Shown: piece after piece, positions 23,991-32,273 of the stretch
Layout of the letters: each line of letters opens with the position of its first letter
How positions within the stretch are numbered: the stretch's first letter is position 1
From: Leptolinea sp. UBA4782
Lineage (GTDB): Bacteria; Chloroflexota; Anaerolineae; Anaerolineales; Anaerolineaceae
Assembly (NCBI GenBank): GCA_002403095.1
Contig: DHHC01000047.1
Coordinates: 1-35,446, forward strand
Length of the DNA: 35,446 bases
Direction of reading: 5' to 3'
The notes under the pieces: model-generated
Database searches by the model: none
What the model was told of the DNA's origin: nothing
Seen by the model: only the letters and a program-made list of their open reading frames with translations
Translations under genes and position numbers: made by a program

Positions 23991-26423
23991 CTAAGGCTTC
24001 AATTCATACATGCGCTGGTAAATATGGCAAAACTCGCTGATCTGCAGGATATAATCCCGGGTTTCCTGGATATCGATGACCTCAAAGAACAGGTCGGGAT
24101 CATCCTGTGATAGCTGCTTCCAGTTGATGGCATTTCCGGGGCCGGCATTGTAAGCTGCCAGGCCATAGATGGCGCCGCCGTAATCATTAATCTGCCTGCC
24201 AAGGTAGCGCGCCCCCAGCCGGATGGCGACATTGGGACGGTAAAGGTCTTCCGGCGTAAAGTCAGGAGGCCAGCCCATCCAGCCTGCAACCTCTGTGCCG
24301 GTGGCAGGCATGATCTGCATCAAGCCGCGTGCGCCTGCGCTTGAGCGCACAAACCCCTCAAACATACTCTCCTGGCGGATGGTGCTGAAAAGCAGGAATG
24401 GGTGCAACCCTTCCTCATTTGCAGCATCCTGGACGAGGCCGGAAAAATAGGTGCCAAAGCGGATGTGGTTGAAGTATTGAGGTGCAGTAAACGTAGCATC
24501 GTCGTTCATGCCAGCCAGGGTGAGGATTTGCCGGCTGGCAAATATGGCGCTACGGTTGAACCCATGCTCCAGTGCCCAGTTCATGATACGGAATGTGGCA
24601 ACTGCATCATTCTGATAAGCAGCGCGCAGGTCTTCCAGTTCAACCCGGGCTTCGGTATACAACCCGATCTCCCAGTAGGCTATGGCACGCTGCATGCGGG
24701 CATCCTGTGCCAGATCGCCCAAACCGCTCAAGTCAGTTCCAGCCGAAAGGGAGAATGTAGTTTGCAGCCAACCCTCTGCCAGCCGCCGTTCTGCTGCCAA
24801 ATCATATTCCAGCGAGTAAGCCTCTATGCTTTCAAGCGGCGCCAGGCCAGCCAAAATCTCGCGGGCGCGTTCGGAATAATAACTTCCCGGGTCGAGGGCT
24901 GCAGCCTGGGAAAAAGATTCTTTGGCTGCTCCAGCATCGTTCAATTTCTGCTGGGTTTTGGCCACCCAGAATGAACCCATTGCCTGGTCGGCGGCATTGG
25001 CGCCCAGCACAAATATACGCTGAAATGCCTGCAGCGCCTGGGTGAATTCACCGGAACGGTAATAATTGATGCCGGCCAGGAACAACGCCCGGTAAGCCAG
25101 GCTGGATGATGGATACTCGTTGATGATGCGTTCAAAAGTGGCGGCCGATTCAACGATTTTGTTGTTATCTTCCTGGATGCGGGCGGCAAAGAAAAGGTAT
25201 TGCGGAGCTTCTGAACGGGTTGGGTACAGCGCAACGAAATCGAACAGGGTTTGGGCAGCCAGGTCGTAATTGCCCAGCTTGCTCCACTGTGTCCATGATT
25301 TTTCATCCCAGGCTGCGGCAAAATAAGCATCATCCGCATGGTCTCGGATGAGATTGTTCCATTCGTAAATGGCTGCCTCGTACTCACCGATTGCATTCAG
25401 GCTGAGTGCGTACAGATGGTGAGCCTCACCCTTGTGGTCTGGATTTTCCTTTATGTAGCGGTTAAAAATATCAGCTGCCAGGCCATACTGGCCAGCATAA
25501 TAATCCACTTTCGCCCGCAGGAGGTCATCTACCGGAACATCATTCTCCACCAGCACGATCAACCCGGCATAAGAATAATACGATTGAGGATAGTTGATGA
25601 GCGATTCCTGGAAACGGGCGAAAGCCTGTTCGGTCATGCCCAGCGCCAGGTACTCCTGCCCGGCCAGGTAATTCATCTGTGCCTTGATAAAGTCATTGTC
25701 TGTACTGTTCAGTACACCCATGAAAGTGCGTAAAGCCGATTCGTGGTTTCCCAGGGTGACATATGTCTGGCCGACTTTAACGGCCAGGAAAACCGGATCG
25801 GTCAGCTGGTCAGACCGGAAGGCTGCCTCATATGCTGCCAGGGCTCCATTCAAGTCACCTGCAGCTGTCAGGGCATCACCGCGCAGTTCCTGTACGTATG
25901 CATCCAGCACCCCGGGACGGGCATCGAGATAGGTCTGGAATACAGCGGCTGCTTCTGTGTGGCGCTGCTCAGCCTGGTATACCTGCCCAAGCACAAACAA
26001 GGCGGTTGGATAAGCACCGGTAGCCTGGTAATTCTCAGTAACCGTGGTAAGCGCCTGAATGGCGGCGCTGGTGTTTCCCATTTGAAAATGGGTGCGCCCG
26101 AGCCCTGTCAGGGCTGAAGCCTGGGTTTCAGCGTCAACAGCCTGGACCAGGGCGGATTCAAATTCCAGCAGAGCCTGGTCATATTCCCCATTGAAAAGCA
26201 GCACATCCGCTTGTTCGACCCGTACCGCAGGAACCGGGGTAGGGGAAGGTGTGGGGGTCGGACTGGGGGCTGGCGTACCAGTCGGCTCAGGAGAACTGGT
26301 AGGCCCAAAAATCCCGGGACTGCGGATTCCTTCGGGAACGATACCGCAGCTGCTCACAGATATCAGGATTGTGAGAACTAACAGGATGAAGAAGGATCTA
26401 CCCATTTTGTTCACAGGTGTCAT
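23991..26423 (-). CDS. Lipoprotein lytic murein transglycosylase with TPR repeats (Slt70-like)
   Basis: Cleaves peptidoglycan glycan strands with 1,6-anhydro product. 810 aa: lipobox SVSSC with Cys26, a Pro/Thr/Ser linker (about 35-70), then a long superhelix of tetratricopeptide-type repeats (about 75-640), and a C-terminal SLT domain. The catalytic Glu is Glu685 in STIRQESMFEG, followed by SSAGARGLMQIMP, VAIRLGARYL and GLAAYNAGPG. No SD is visible before ATG 26423; another in-frame ATG at 26405 would shorten the N-region without affecting the lipobox. It is a single-gene unit diverging from the PfkB gene. TPR plus SLT is the arrangement usual in Chloroflexota. Confidence 0.94.
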   Translation of the reverse strand: MTPVNKMGRSFFILLVLTILISVSSCGIVPEGIRSPGIFGPTSSPEPTGTPAPSPTPTPSPTPVPAVRVEQADVLLFNGEYDQALLEFESALVQAVDAETQASALTGLGRTHFQMGNTSAAIQALTTVTENYQATGAYPTALFVLGQVYQAEQRHTEAAAVFQTYLDARPGVLDAYVQELRGDALTAAGDLNGALAAYEAAFRSDQLTDPVFLAVKVGQTYVTLGNHESALRTFMGVLNSTDNDFIKAQMNYLAGQEYLALGMTEQAFARFQESLINYPQSYYSYAGLIVLVENDVPVDDLLRAKVDYYAGQYGLAADIFNRYIKENPDHKGEAHHLYALSLNAIGEYEAAIYEWNNLIRDHADDAYFAAAWDEKSWTQWSKLGNYDLAAQTLFDFVALYPTRSEAPQYLFFAARIQEDNNKIVESAATFERIINEYPSSSLAYRALFLAGINYYRSGEFTQALQAFQRIFVLGANAADQAMGSFWVAKTQQKLNDAGAAKESFSQAAALDPGSYYSERAREILAGLAPLESIEAYSLEYDLAAERRLAEGWLQTTFSLSAGTDLSGLGDLAQDARMQRAIAYWEIGLYTEARVELEDLRAAYQNDAVATFRIMNWALEHGFNRSAIFASRQILTLAGMNDDATFTAPQYFNHIRFGTYFSGLVQDAANEEGLHPFLLFSTIRQESMFEGFVRSSAGARGLMQIMPATGTEVAGWMGWPPDFTPEDLYRPNVAIRLGARYLGRQINDYGGAIYGLAAYNAGPGNAINWKQLSQDDPDLFFEVIDIQETRDYILQISEFCHIYQRMYELKP

Positions 26424-26528
26424 TGTAACTTAAATTATTACATATGTGGCTTAACCCTGAAGCAGCAGACCCCGTAATGCCGATTCCATGTTTATCATGC
26501 ATCTTCTTTTCATAATAACGTTGATTCT

Positions 26529-26557
26529 TTGACAGTTTGCATATTGCATAGTACACT
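26529..26557 (+). promoter_or_regulatory. Promoter of the adenosine-recycling operon
   Basis: TTGACA (perfect), 17 bp, TACACT (4 of 6). The predicted start near 26564 gives a leader of about 65 nt before the PfkB ATG. Confidence 0.5.
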
Positions 26558-26575
26558 TGGCCTCGTTATTGGCAG

Positions 26576-26599
26576 CGCTCTCGATGGAGGGCGTTTTTT
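26576..26599 (+). terminator. Hairpin with T6 in the PfkB leader, possible attenuator
   Basis: Arms CGCTCTC and GAGGGCG (one wobble) around GATG, followed directly by six Ts. It sits inside the leader, downstream of the predicted promoter and 30 nt before the PfkB ATG, with no plus-strand gene upstream to terminate. Confidence 0.55.
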
Positions 26600-26628
26600 A
26601 TGCAGCCTGTATACAAGGTGGTAAAGGC

Positions 26629-27585
26629 ATGAAGATCATTTGTACCGGTTCAGTAGCATACGATTACCTGATGAAGTTCCCCGGGTATTTTAAAGACCAC
26701 ATCCTCCCGGACCAGCTGGAGAACATCAGCCTGTCCTTCCTGGTAGACCAGATGGTCAAACAGCGCGGCGGGGTAGCCCCAAATATTGCCTACACCCTGG
26801 CATTGCTGGGCGCACGGCCGATGTTGTTTGCTACGGTAGGGGAAGATTTTTTGGACTACCGCCAGTGGCTGGAAAGCAAAGGGATTGATACCCGCTTTGC
26901 CAGGGTGATACCCGGCAAATTCACCGCATCCTTCTTTGTCAATACCGACCTGGCCAATTCGCAAATTGCCAGTTTTTACACCGGCGCAATGGCAGATGCG
27001 GGGGCAATGTCTATTGACGAAGTGAAAAATGAGAACCCCGACCTGGTGGTAATCTCGCCCAACGATCCCGGTGCCATGCTGAAATACGTGAACGAGTGCC
27101 GCAGGCTGGGGATCCGCTACCTGTACGACCCAAGCCAGCAGCTGGCCAGGCTGGGTGGTCAGGAGCTATGTGAAGGTGTTGAAGGGGCATACAGCCTGTT
27201 TGTAAATGAATATGAATTCGGCTTGTTAAAGAAACACACCTGCCTGACTGATAAAGAGATTGAAAACCAGGTTGAGATCCTGGTGGTTACCCTGGGCAAG
27301 AAAGGCGCTGAGATCTACGCCGATGGCAAGAAATACTCCATCCCGGTGGTACCTGAAACCCATATAGCCGACCCAACCGGTGTGGGCGATGCTTTCCGTG
27401 GCGGATTTTTGAGCGGCTGGAGGCTGGGACTGGATTGGCAGACTTGCGGCCAGATGGGTTCTATGGCTGCAACCTACTGCCTGGAACAAGTTGGCACCCA
27501 GAGCCATGTCTATACTCCCCGTGAATTTGTTACCCGCTACCGCAAGCATTTCGATGATAACGGTGCGCTGGATATTTTATTGTAG
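26629..27585 (+). CDS. PfkB/ribokinase family kinase, probable adenosine kinase
   Basis: Phosphorylates the sugar hydroxyl of a nucleoside or sugar with ATP. 318 aa from ATG 26629, which begins the conserved first strand (MKIICTGSVAYDYLMKFPG). The in-frame upstream stretch from 26557 runs through the leader hairpin and is unconserved. Motifs: QRGGVAPNIAYTLALLG (substrate side), VTLGKKGAEIY and the catalytic DPTGVGDAFRGGFLSG. Immediately followed by S-adenosylhomocysteinase (50 bp gap), so adenosine is the likely substrate, removing the product that inhibits the hydrolase. AAAGG lies just before the ATG. Confidence 0.87.
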   Translation: MKIICTGSVAYDYLMKFPGYFKDHILPDQLENISLSFLVDQMVKQRGGVAPNIAYTLALLGARPMLFATVGEDFLDYRQWLESKGIDTRFARVIPGKFTASFFVNTDLANSQIASFYTGAMADAGAMSIDEVKNENPDLVVISPNDPGAMLKYVNECRRLGIRYLYDPSQQLARLGGQELCEGVEGAYSLFVNEYEFGLLKKHTCLTDKEIENQVEILVVTLGKKGAEIYADGKKYSIPVVPETHIADPTGVGDAFRGGFLSGWRLGLDWQTCGQMGSMAATYCLEQVGTQSHVYTPREFVTRYRKHFDDNGALDILL

Positions 27586-27635
27586 AATTGATCATCCGGA
27601 TGATTGCCGGATGGGATCCAACTGGAGGAAGAAAT

Positions 27636-28895
27636 ATGTCAAATTATGATGTCAAAGAATTAAGCCAGGCTGAAGGCGGCCGGTTGCGCATCGAGTGGGC
27701 TGAACGTGAAATGCCTGTCCTGCGCCAGATCCGTGAGCGCTTTGCCAAAGAACGCCCCCTGGCAGGGGTACGCATGTCAGCCTGTTTGCATGTGACTACT
27801 GAAACCGGCAACCTGATGCGCACGCTGCAGGCTGGCGGTGCGGATGTGGTGCTGGTTGCTTCCAACCCGCTTTCCACCCAGGATGATGTGGCGGCTTCAC
27901 TGGTATCGCATTTTGAGATCCCGGTTTACGCCATTAAAGGCGAGAGCAATGCTGTTTACTACAAGCACATTGAAGCTGCACTCAATCATAAACCGCAGAT
28001 CACCATGGATGACGGAGCCGACCTGGTAGGCACCATGCACAAATCGCGCCGTGAATTGCTGCCCGGTATGCTGGGCGGGACAGAAGAAACCACCACAGGT
28101 GTGATCAGGCTGCGTGCTATGGCTGCCGATAACGCCCTCGTTTTTCCGGTTATGGCAGTCAACGATGCCATGACCAAGCACTTCTTCGATAACCGCTACG
28201 GTACCGGACAATCCACCATCGACGGGATCGTGCGCGCCACCAACATCCTGCTTTCGGGAAAGAACTTCGTGGTTTCTGGTTACGGCTGGTGCGGACGCGG
28301 ACTGGCTAACCGGGCACGCGGAATGGGTGCCAATGTGATCGTTACCGAAGTGGACCCGCTGCCCGCCCTCGAAGCAGTCATGGATGGTTTTCGGGTGATG
28401 CCGATGGAAAAGGCTGTGAAGGAAGGCGACATCTTCTGCACCCTGACCGGAGACCTGAATGTGATTGACCGCAAGCATTTTGAACACATGAAAGACGGCG
28501 CAATCATTTCAAACTCCGGCCACTTTAACGTTGAGATCAACATCCCCGCCCTGGAGGCTATGTCTGTCAGCAAACGGCTTGTGCGTCCCTTTGTGGAGGA
28601 GTACACCCTGAAAGACGGCAAAAGGCTGTTCCTGCTGGGTGAAGGCCGCCTGATCAACCTGGCAGCAGCAGAAGGCCACCCCGCCAGCGTGATGGATATG
28701 TCCTTCGCCAACCAGGCACTCAGCGCTGAATACATGGTCAAACATTACAAGGAGCTGGAGAACAAGGTCTATTCCGTTCCTGAAGTGATCGACCGTGAAA
28801 TTGCCCGCCTTAAGCTGGAATCAATGGGTGTTACAATCGACCAGCTCAGCCAGGAGCAGCTGGATTACCTCAACTCTTGGGAAGAGGGAACTTAG
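27636..28895 (+). CDS. ahcY: Adenosylhomocysteinase
   Basis: NAD-dependent hydrolysis of S-adenosylhomocysteine to adenosine and homocysteine, ending the SAM cycle in the cytoplasm. 419 aa from ATG 27636, chosen because GGAGG lies 7 nt upstream; 16 further in-frame codons are not conserved. Motifs: HVTTETGNLMRTLQAGGADV, SNPLSTQDDVAASL, EETTTGVIRLRAM, NDAMTKHFFDNRYGTGQS, and the NAD-binding VVSGYGWCGRGLANRARGMGA. Length and lack of the internal insertion fit the shorter bacterial/archaeal type. Coupled to the PfkB kinase and closed by a terminator. Confidence 0.96.
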   Translation: MSNYDVKELSQAEGGRLRIEWAEREMPVLRQIRERFAKERPLAGVRMSACLHVTTETGNLMRTLQAGGADVVLVASNPLSTQDDVAASLVSHFEIPVYAIKGESNAVYYKHIEAALNHKPQITMDDGADLVGTMHKSRRELLPGMLGGTEETTTGVIRLRAMAADNALVFPVMAVNDAMTKHFFDNRYGTGQSTIDGIVRATNILLSGKNFVVSGYGWCGRGLANRARGMGANVIVTEVDPLPALEAVMDGFRVMPMEKAVKEGDIFCTLTGDLNVIDRKHFEHMKDGAIISNSGHFNVEINIPALEAMSVSKRLVRPFVEEYTLKDGKRLFLLGEGRLINLAAAEGHPASVMDMSFANQALSAEYMVKHYKELENKVYSVPEVIDREIARLKLESMGVTIDQLSQEQLDYLNSWEEGT

Positions 28896-28912
28896 ATCTA
28901 CTTCACCTATAA

Positions 28913-28957
28913 AAACGGCTGCCGGGATGATCTCAGCAGCCGTTTCTTCTTTTTTTA
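28913..28957. terminator. Bidirectional intrinsic terminator
   Basis: Ten bp perfect stem AAACGGCTGC / GCAGCCGTTT with a 13-base loop, followed by a long T-rich run on the plus strand. On the minus strand the same stem is followed by TTTTT. It separates two convergent genes. Confidence 0.85.
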
Positions 28958-28959
28958 AC

Positions 28960-29859
28960 TTATTCCACCACAATACCCATGTAGCCGAGTGTGCTCCATG
29001 AATCGAGGAATTTCTCGATTGGGCGTTCGTAGACCAGGTCGCCGTCCAGAACGGTGACATGCTCCGGGTCATACCCGATCACCAGGACGGTATGCTCCCA
29101 GAAGGCTACTGTCACGGTTGCCCCGCTGGATGAGGTATAAGTTTCAGTACCATAAGACCTCCAGACATTGCCTATCACCCAGACCATTACTGGCCTTCCG
29201 GCTGAAATCTCTCTCTGGAGGGTTTCAAAATCCATCCCGTACTTATCCCAGGCATTCAGGCCGTACGCCCGCAACAAAGCGGCCACCGGGGCTGCATGCA
29301 CACCGTAAGAGGCTGGGGGAAGGTGCCCTTTTTCATCATACATGCTGCCCACAAACCCTTCATCAGGGTTGTCCGAAATGGGCAGCAGGGAAATGAAATC
29401 CATTTCAGGGATGGAAATACCAAAGTAGGCAGCCAGGTCCACCGCTGTGCGCGCTTCACAATCCAGATTGGCGATTTGTGGATACCCTGAAATATCCATA
29501 ATATATGCCTCTGAGGGCAGGCCTGAGGGCGGCGCAGCTGTGTCGGTAGGCAGCGGAGTTTGGGTGGGGGGAACAGGAGTAAAGGTCGCGGTCGGTGTCG
29601 GTGTCTCTGTTGGAGTGGGTGTTAAGGTGACCGTAAAAGTCGGGGTTGGGGTTGCCGGTTGGAATGGTGTTGGGGTGATGGATGGCGTGAGGGTTGGAAG
29701 CGGCGTGGGTGTAATGGTGACAGGCTGAAGCAATAATGCCGGGATGGCAGCTTCAACTGATCCAGTTTGCAGGAAGATAAAACCCACCAGCAGGATGGTA
29801 CCTGCCAGCAACAGTGCAGATACGATCAAAATACCCAGGTTAACAACTTTTTGCTTCAT
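28960..29859 (-). CDS. Exported C39-like cysteine-peptidase-fold protein
   Basis: 299 aa: one N-terminal transmembrane anchor (about 8-30), a Thr/Pro-rich linker (about 45-110), then a peptidase C39_2 domain. The putative catalytic Cys134 is in ANLDCEARTAVDLAAYFGI; His is in FWEHTVLVIGYD and Asp in VTVLDGD, matching the Cys-His-Asp order of the family. The domain is probably displayed outside the cell. It may process or merely bind extracellular peptides; the substrate is unknown. It is 35 bp after the Ig-like lipoprotein gene and on the same strand as recA, so the three may be cotranscribed. Confidence 0.82.
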   Translation of the reverse strand: MKQKVVNLGILIVSALLLAGTILLVGFIFLQTGSVEAAIPALLLQPVTITPTPLPTLTPSITPTPFQPATPTPTFTVTLTPTPTETPTPTATFTPVPPTQTPLPTDTAAPPSGLPSEAYIMDISGYPQIANLDCEARTAVDLAAYFGISIPEMDFISLLPISDNPDEGFVGSMYDEKGHLPPASYGVHAAPVAALLRAYGLNAWDKYGMDFETLQREISAGRPVMVWVIGNVWRSYGTETYTSSSGATVTVAFWEHTVLVIGYDPEHVTVLDGDLVYERPIEKFLDSWSTLGYMGIVVE

Positions 29860-29894
29860 ATGAAAGATAAGACCCGCGTACTTCGGTCAGGTGT

Positions 29895-30446
29895 TTATGG
29901 AGCTTCTACCACGATGTAAATGTAAACAGGTTCTCCAAAAGGTATGCCATCAGGATTGTACGCTGACCATGCGCTGCGGTATTCACCAGGATCTGTCGGA
30001 GCCGTAAAGAAGATTTGAATGGTGGCTTCTGATCCGGCGCGGGCGGGGAAGAGTGACTGGGGCGAAGCCGCGCCCATTTCTACACCTCCGGTAAATCGGA
30101 TCTCATACCCTTCACCCCAATGACAGGTACCGCTATTCTTCACCTGCCAGCGTTTATCCAGTGTCTCTCCAGGTGCAACTGTAGTGCCATCCTGGATGGT
30201 AAGGTCATCCACGTAGGTCAAGTTATCGATGCAATCGGGATCGTTGGCTTCCAGTGTGGGTGTGGGCTCGGGGGTGCTGGTTGGCGCCAGGGTAGGGGCA
30301 GCCAGGGTAACCGGGATATAAGGCTGGGCTGTGGGCTGGACAGGATCTTTGCTGGTGGAAGGGCGTACACAGGCAGCAAGCAGAATCACTGCAGCCAGAA
30401 GCGCCAGGATCCCAAACTTTCCATGATGCTGATGCACGTTGCTCAT
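29895..30446 (-). CDS. Lipoprotein with NBR1/Ig-like (FW-type) domain
   Basis: 183 aa with lipobox LLAAC (Cys26), a Pro/Thr/Glu linker (about 32-68) and one Ig-like domain of the NBR1 four-tryptophan type (about 75-182: LDKRWQVKNSGTCHWGEGYEIRF ... DPGEYRSAWSAYNPDG). The domain is common in secreted Anaerolineae proteins and is thought to mediate protein or surface binding; no enzyme motif is seen. Located 38 bp after recA and before the C39-like gene. Confidence 0.85.
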   Translation of the reverse strand: MSNVHQHHGKFGILALLAAVILLAACVRPSTSKDPVQPTAQPYIPVTLAAPTLAPTSTPEPTPTLEANDPDCIDNLTYVDDLTIQDGTTVAPGETLDKRWQVKNSGTCHWGEGYEIRFTGGVEMGAASPQSLFPARAGSEATIQIFFTAPTDPGEYRSAWSAYNPDGIPFGEPVYIYIVVEAP

Positions 30447-30484
30447 ACTCTCACTCCAGTTCAGCCCTGCACCCGGGTGATGGA

Positions 30485-31579
30485 TTATTCTTCGCCGTAG
30501 CTGCTGTCTTCCTCTTCAGTGCCGATATTCAAACCGAAGGGAGCCTCTCCGCCAGTGGACCGCTGCCGGATGATTTCTTCCAGTTCGGCGCTCAGTTCAG
30601 GAGCCTGGCGCAGGAATTCTTTGGCATTCTCGCGGCCTTGACCAAGGCGCACATCACCGTAGGAGTAGAAAGCACCGCGTTTCACCACGATATCCAATTG
30701 GGTTGCCAGGTCAATGATGTCGCCCACCTTGCTGATGCCCTCGTTGTACATGATGTCGAATTCGGCAGTACGGAAAGGTGCAGCTACTTTATTCTTAACC
30801 ACGCGCACACGCACCCGCCCGCCGATCACCTCGGCGCCCATCTTGATGGCCTGGATGCGGCGGATGTCGAGCCGGACCGAAGCATAGAACTTCAATGCCA
30901 TACCGCCTGTAGTGGTTTCGGGGTTGCCGAACATCACGCCGATTTTCTGGCGCAACTGGTTGGTGAAAATGACTGCCGTCTTGGTCTGGTTGATGGCGCC
31001 GGAAAGCTTGCGCAGCGCTTGTGACATCAAGCGGGCTTGCATACCCATTTGGGCATCGCCCATATCGCCTTCGATTTCAGAACGGGGAACCAGGGCGGCT
31101 ACCGAGTCGATCACAATGACATCAATCGCGCCTGAGCGTACCAGCGTTTCAGTGATTTCCAGTGCCTGTTCGCCGGTATCGGGTTGAGAGATCAACAGAG
31201 TATCAATATTGACACCCAACCGGGCAGCGTAGGCAGGGTCAAGCGCATGTTCCATATCGATAAAGGCAGCCGTGCCGCCCATGCGCTGGGCTTCAGCCAC
31301 GATGTGCAAACAGAGCGTTGTTTTTCCGGACGATTCCGGGCCATAGATCTCGGTAATCCTGGCGCGCGGAATTCCGCCCACTCCCAATGCAATATCCAGT
31401 GAAAGCGACCCGGTCGGGATAGCTTCCACAGCCAGGTGCTGGGCGTTCCCCAGGCGCATGATCGATCCTTCACCGTACCGCTTGATAATATCTCCCAGGG
31501 CTTTATCCAGGACGGCTGCTTTGGCTTCGTCCATCTGTCCGGGATTTGCGCTTGAAGGTGAAATTGGTTTTCGGGCCAT
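30485..31579 (-). CDS. recA: Recombinase RecA
   Basis: ATP-dependent strand-exchange and SOS co-protease filament. 364 aa from ATG 31579, which has AAAGGAG 7 nt upstream; a longer frame from a TTG at 31609 passes through this SD and is rejected. Motifs: Walker A GPESSGKTT, ALDPAYAARLGVN, Walker B VIVIDSVAALVPR, loop 1/2 regions including QLRQKIGVMFGNPETTTGG, and the acidic C-terminus (TEEEDSSYGEE). Promoter with a LexA-type box upstream. Confidence 0.98.
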   Translation of the reverse strand: MARKPISPSSANPGQMDEAKAAVLDKALGDIIKRYGEGSIMRLGNAQHLAVEAIPTGSLSLDIALGVGGIPRARITEIYGPESSGKTTLCLHIVAEAQRMGGTAAFIDMEHALDPAYAARLGVNIDTLLISQPDTGEQALEITETLVRSGAIDVIVIDSVAALVPRSEIEGDMGDAQMGMQARLMSQALRKLSGAINQTKTAVIFTNQLRQKIGVMFGNPETTTGGMALKFYASVRLDIRRIQAIKMGAEVIGGRVRVRVVKNKVAAPFRTAEFDIMYNEGISKVGDIIDLATQLDIVVKRGAFYSYGDVRLGQGRENAKEFLRQAPELSAELEEIIRQRSTGGEAPFGLNIGTEEEDSSYGEE

Positions 31580-31638
31580 GGTTTTACTCCTTTGGAGGGT
31601 GTATATCAATTATAGAATGAAATCAATCCTAGTAATAA

Positions 31639-31667
31639 TTATATAGTACAAATGTTCAATTTGCAAG
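31639..31667 (-). promoter_or_regulatory. recA promoter
   Basis: Minus strand: TTGCAA (31667-31662), 17 bp, TATAAT (31644-31639). A perfect -10 with optimal spacing, about 60 bp before the recA ATG. Confidence 0.75.
31647..31658 (-). promoter_or_regulatory. LexA/DinR-type SOS box in the recA promoter
   Basis: GAACATTTGTAC on the minus strand, 7 of 8 fixed positions of the Gram-positive box GAAC-N4-GTTC, placed between -35 and -10 where LexA would block RNA polymerase. Confidence 0.6.
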
Positions 31668-31745
31668 TGAGAAAGGCTGGTCCCCAGAAAACCTGTACAA
31701 AGCTACCCACTTCCTGTTATACACTTAAACAGACGGAGGGAAACA

Positions 31746-32072
31746 ATGGAAGGAATATTTTTCCTATTAGCGTTGATTATCTTCGGCCTGGTTAAATTAT
31801 TTGAGTTGTTAGAGCGCAACGAAAATCGTCAAAAGGGGAAGGGTTATACCACCCGCCGCCAACCTGAAGATGACGGCCATTATCTGGAAAGGATTTTTAT
31901 CCTGGATGCAGCTGCAAACGGTGTGTTTGTTCCAGGGGCAGAGCGGGTGTTTGATGATCCGCGCGAATACGCTGATGTGGATTATGGCACTTACGATGAT
32001 GACTACGAGGACGACTCATCTTACGATGATTATGCAGCTGCTGAGAAAGACTTTTACGATTCTTATTCCTGA
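31746..32072 (+). CDS. Small membrane protein with Asp/Tyr-rich tail
   Basis: 108 aa. Residues 3-20 form one hydrophobic helix (IFFLLALIIFGLVKLFELL), followed by a basic stretch (about 24-38) and a strongly acidic, tyrosine-rich C-terminal third (DVDYGTYDDDYEDDSSYDDY) with no Cys or catalytic motif. GGAGGG lies 5 nt before the ATG. It diverges from recA. No family recognised; the tail looks disordered and could bind metal, a partner or be a phosphorylation target. Coding is supported by the SD and codon pattern. Confidence 0.7.
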   Translation: MEGIFFLLALIIFGLVKLFELLERNENRQKGKGYTTRRQPEDDGHYLERIFILDAAANGVFVPGAERVFDDPREYADVDYGTYDDDYEDDSSYDDYAAAEKDFYDSYS

Positions 32073-32182
32073 TAGTAATGCCCGTTTGATGAATCCTGGT
32101 TCTCTGGTGAAGATGGATGCTGGAACCATTTCCTGCCTGGACTTTTCATTATCAAAAAGAGATTGTTTTTCGAAAAACCCTG

Positions 32183-32216
32183 CCTGCTGGTATACTTGCC
32201 ACGATTGACCAGCAGG
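32183..32216. promoter_or_regulatory. Inverted repeat between two plus-strand genes
   Basis: CCTGCTGGT and ACCAGCAGG, a perfect 9 bp inverted repeat with a 16-base loop, 58 bp before the phosphotransferase-like ATG. No T-run follows. It could be an operator or a weak terminator of the upstream gene; the rest of the 200 bp gap shows nothing else. Confidence 0.35.
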
Positions 32217-32273
32217 TATTCTATCTGATGTAAGAGATATCTAGAATTTGGAGCACAGGAACGCACGAGGCTA

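Noticed and set aside
29447..29728. Plus-strand frame rich in Gly-Val repeats
   Set aside because: It is the complement of the Thr-Pro linker codons of the C39-like gene. The same effect explains the Gly-Val frame at 26092-26433 over the transglycosylase linker.
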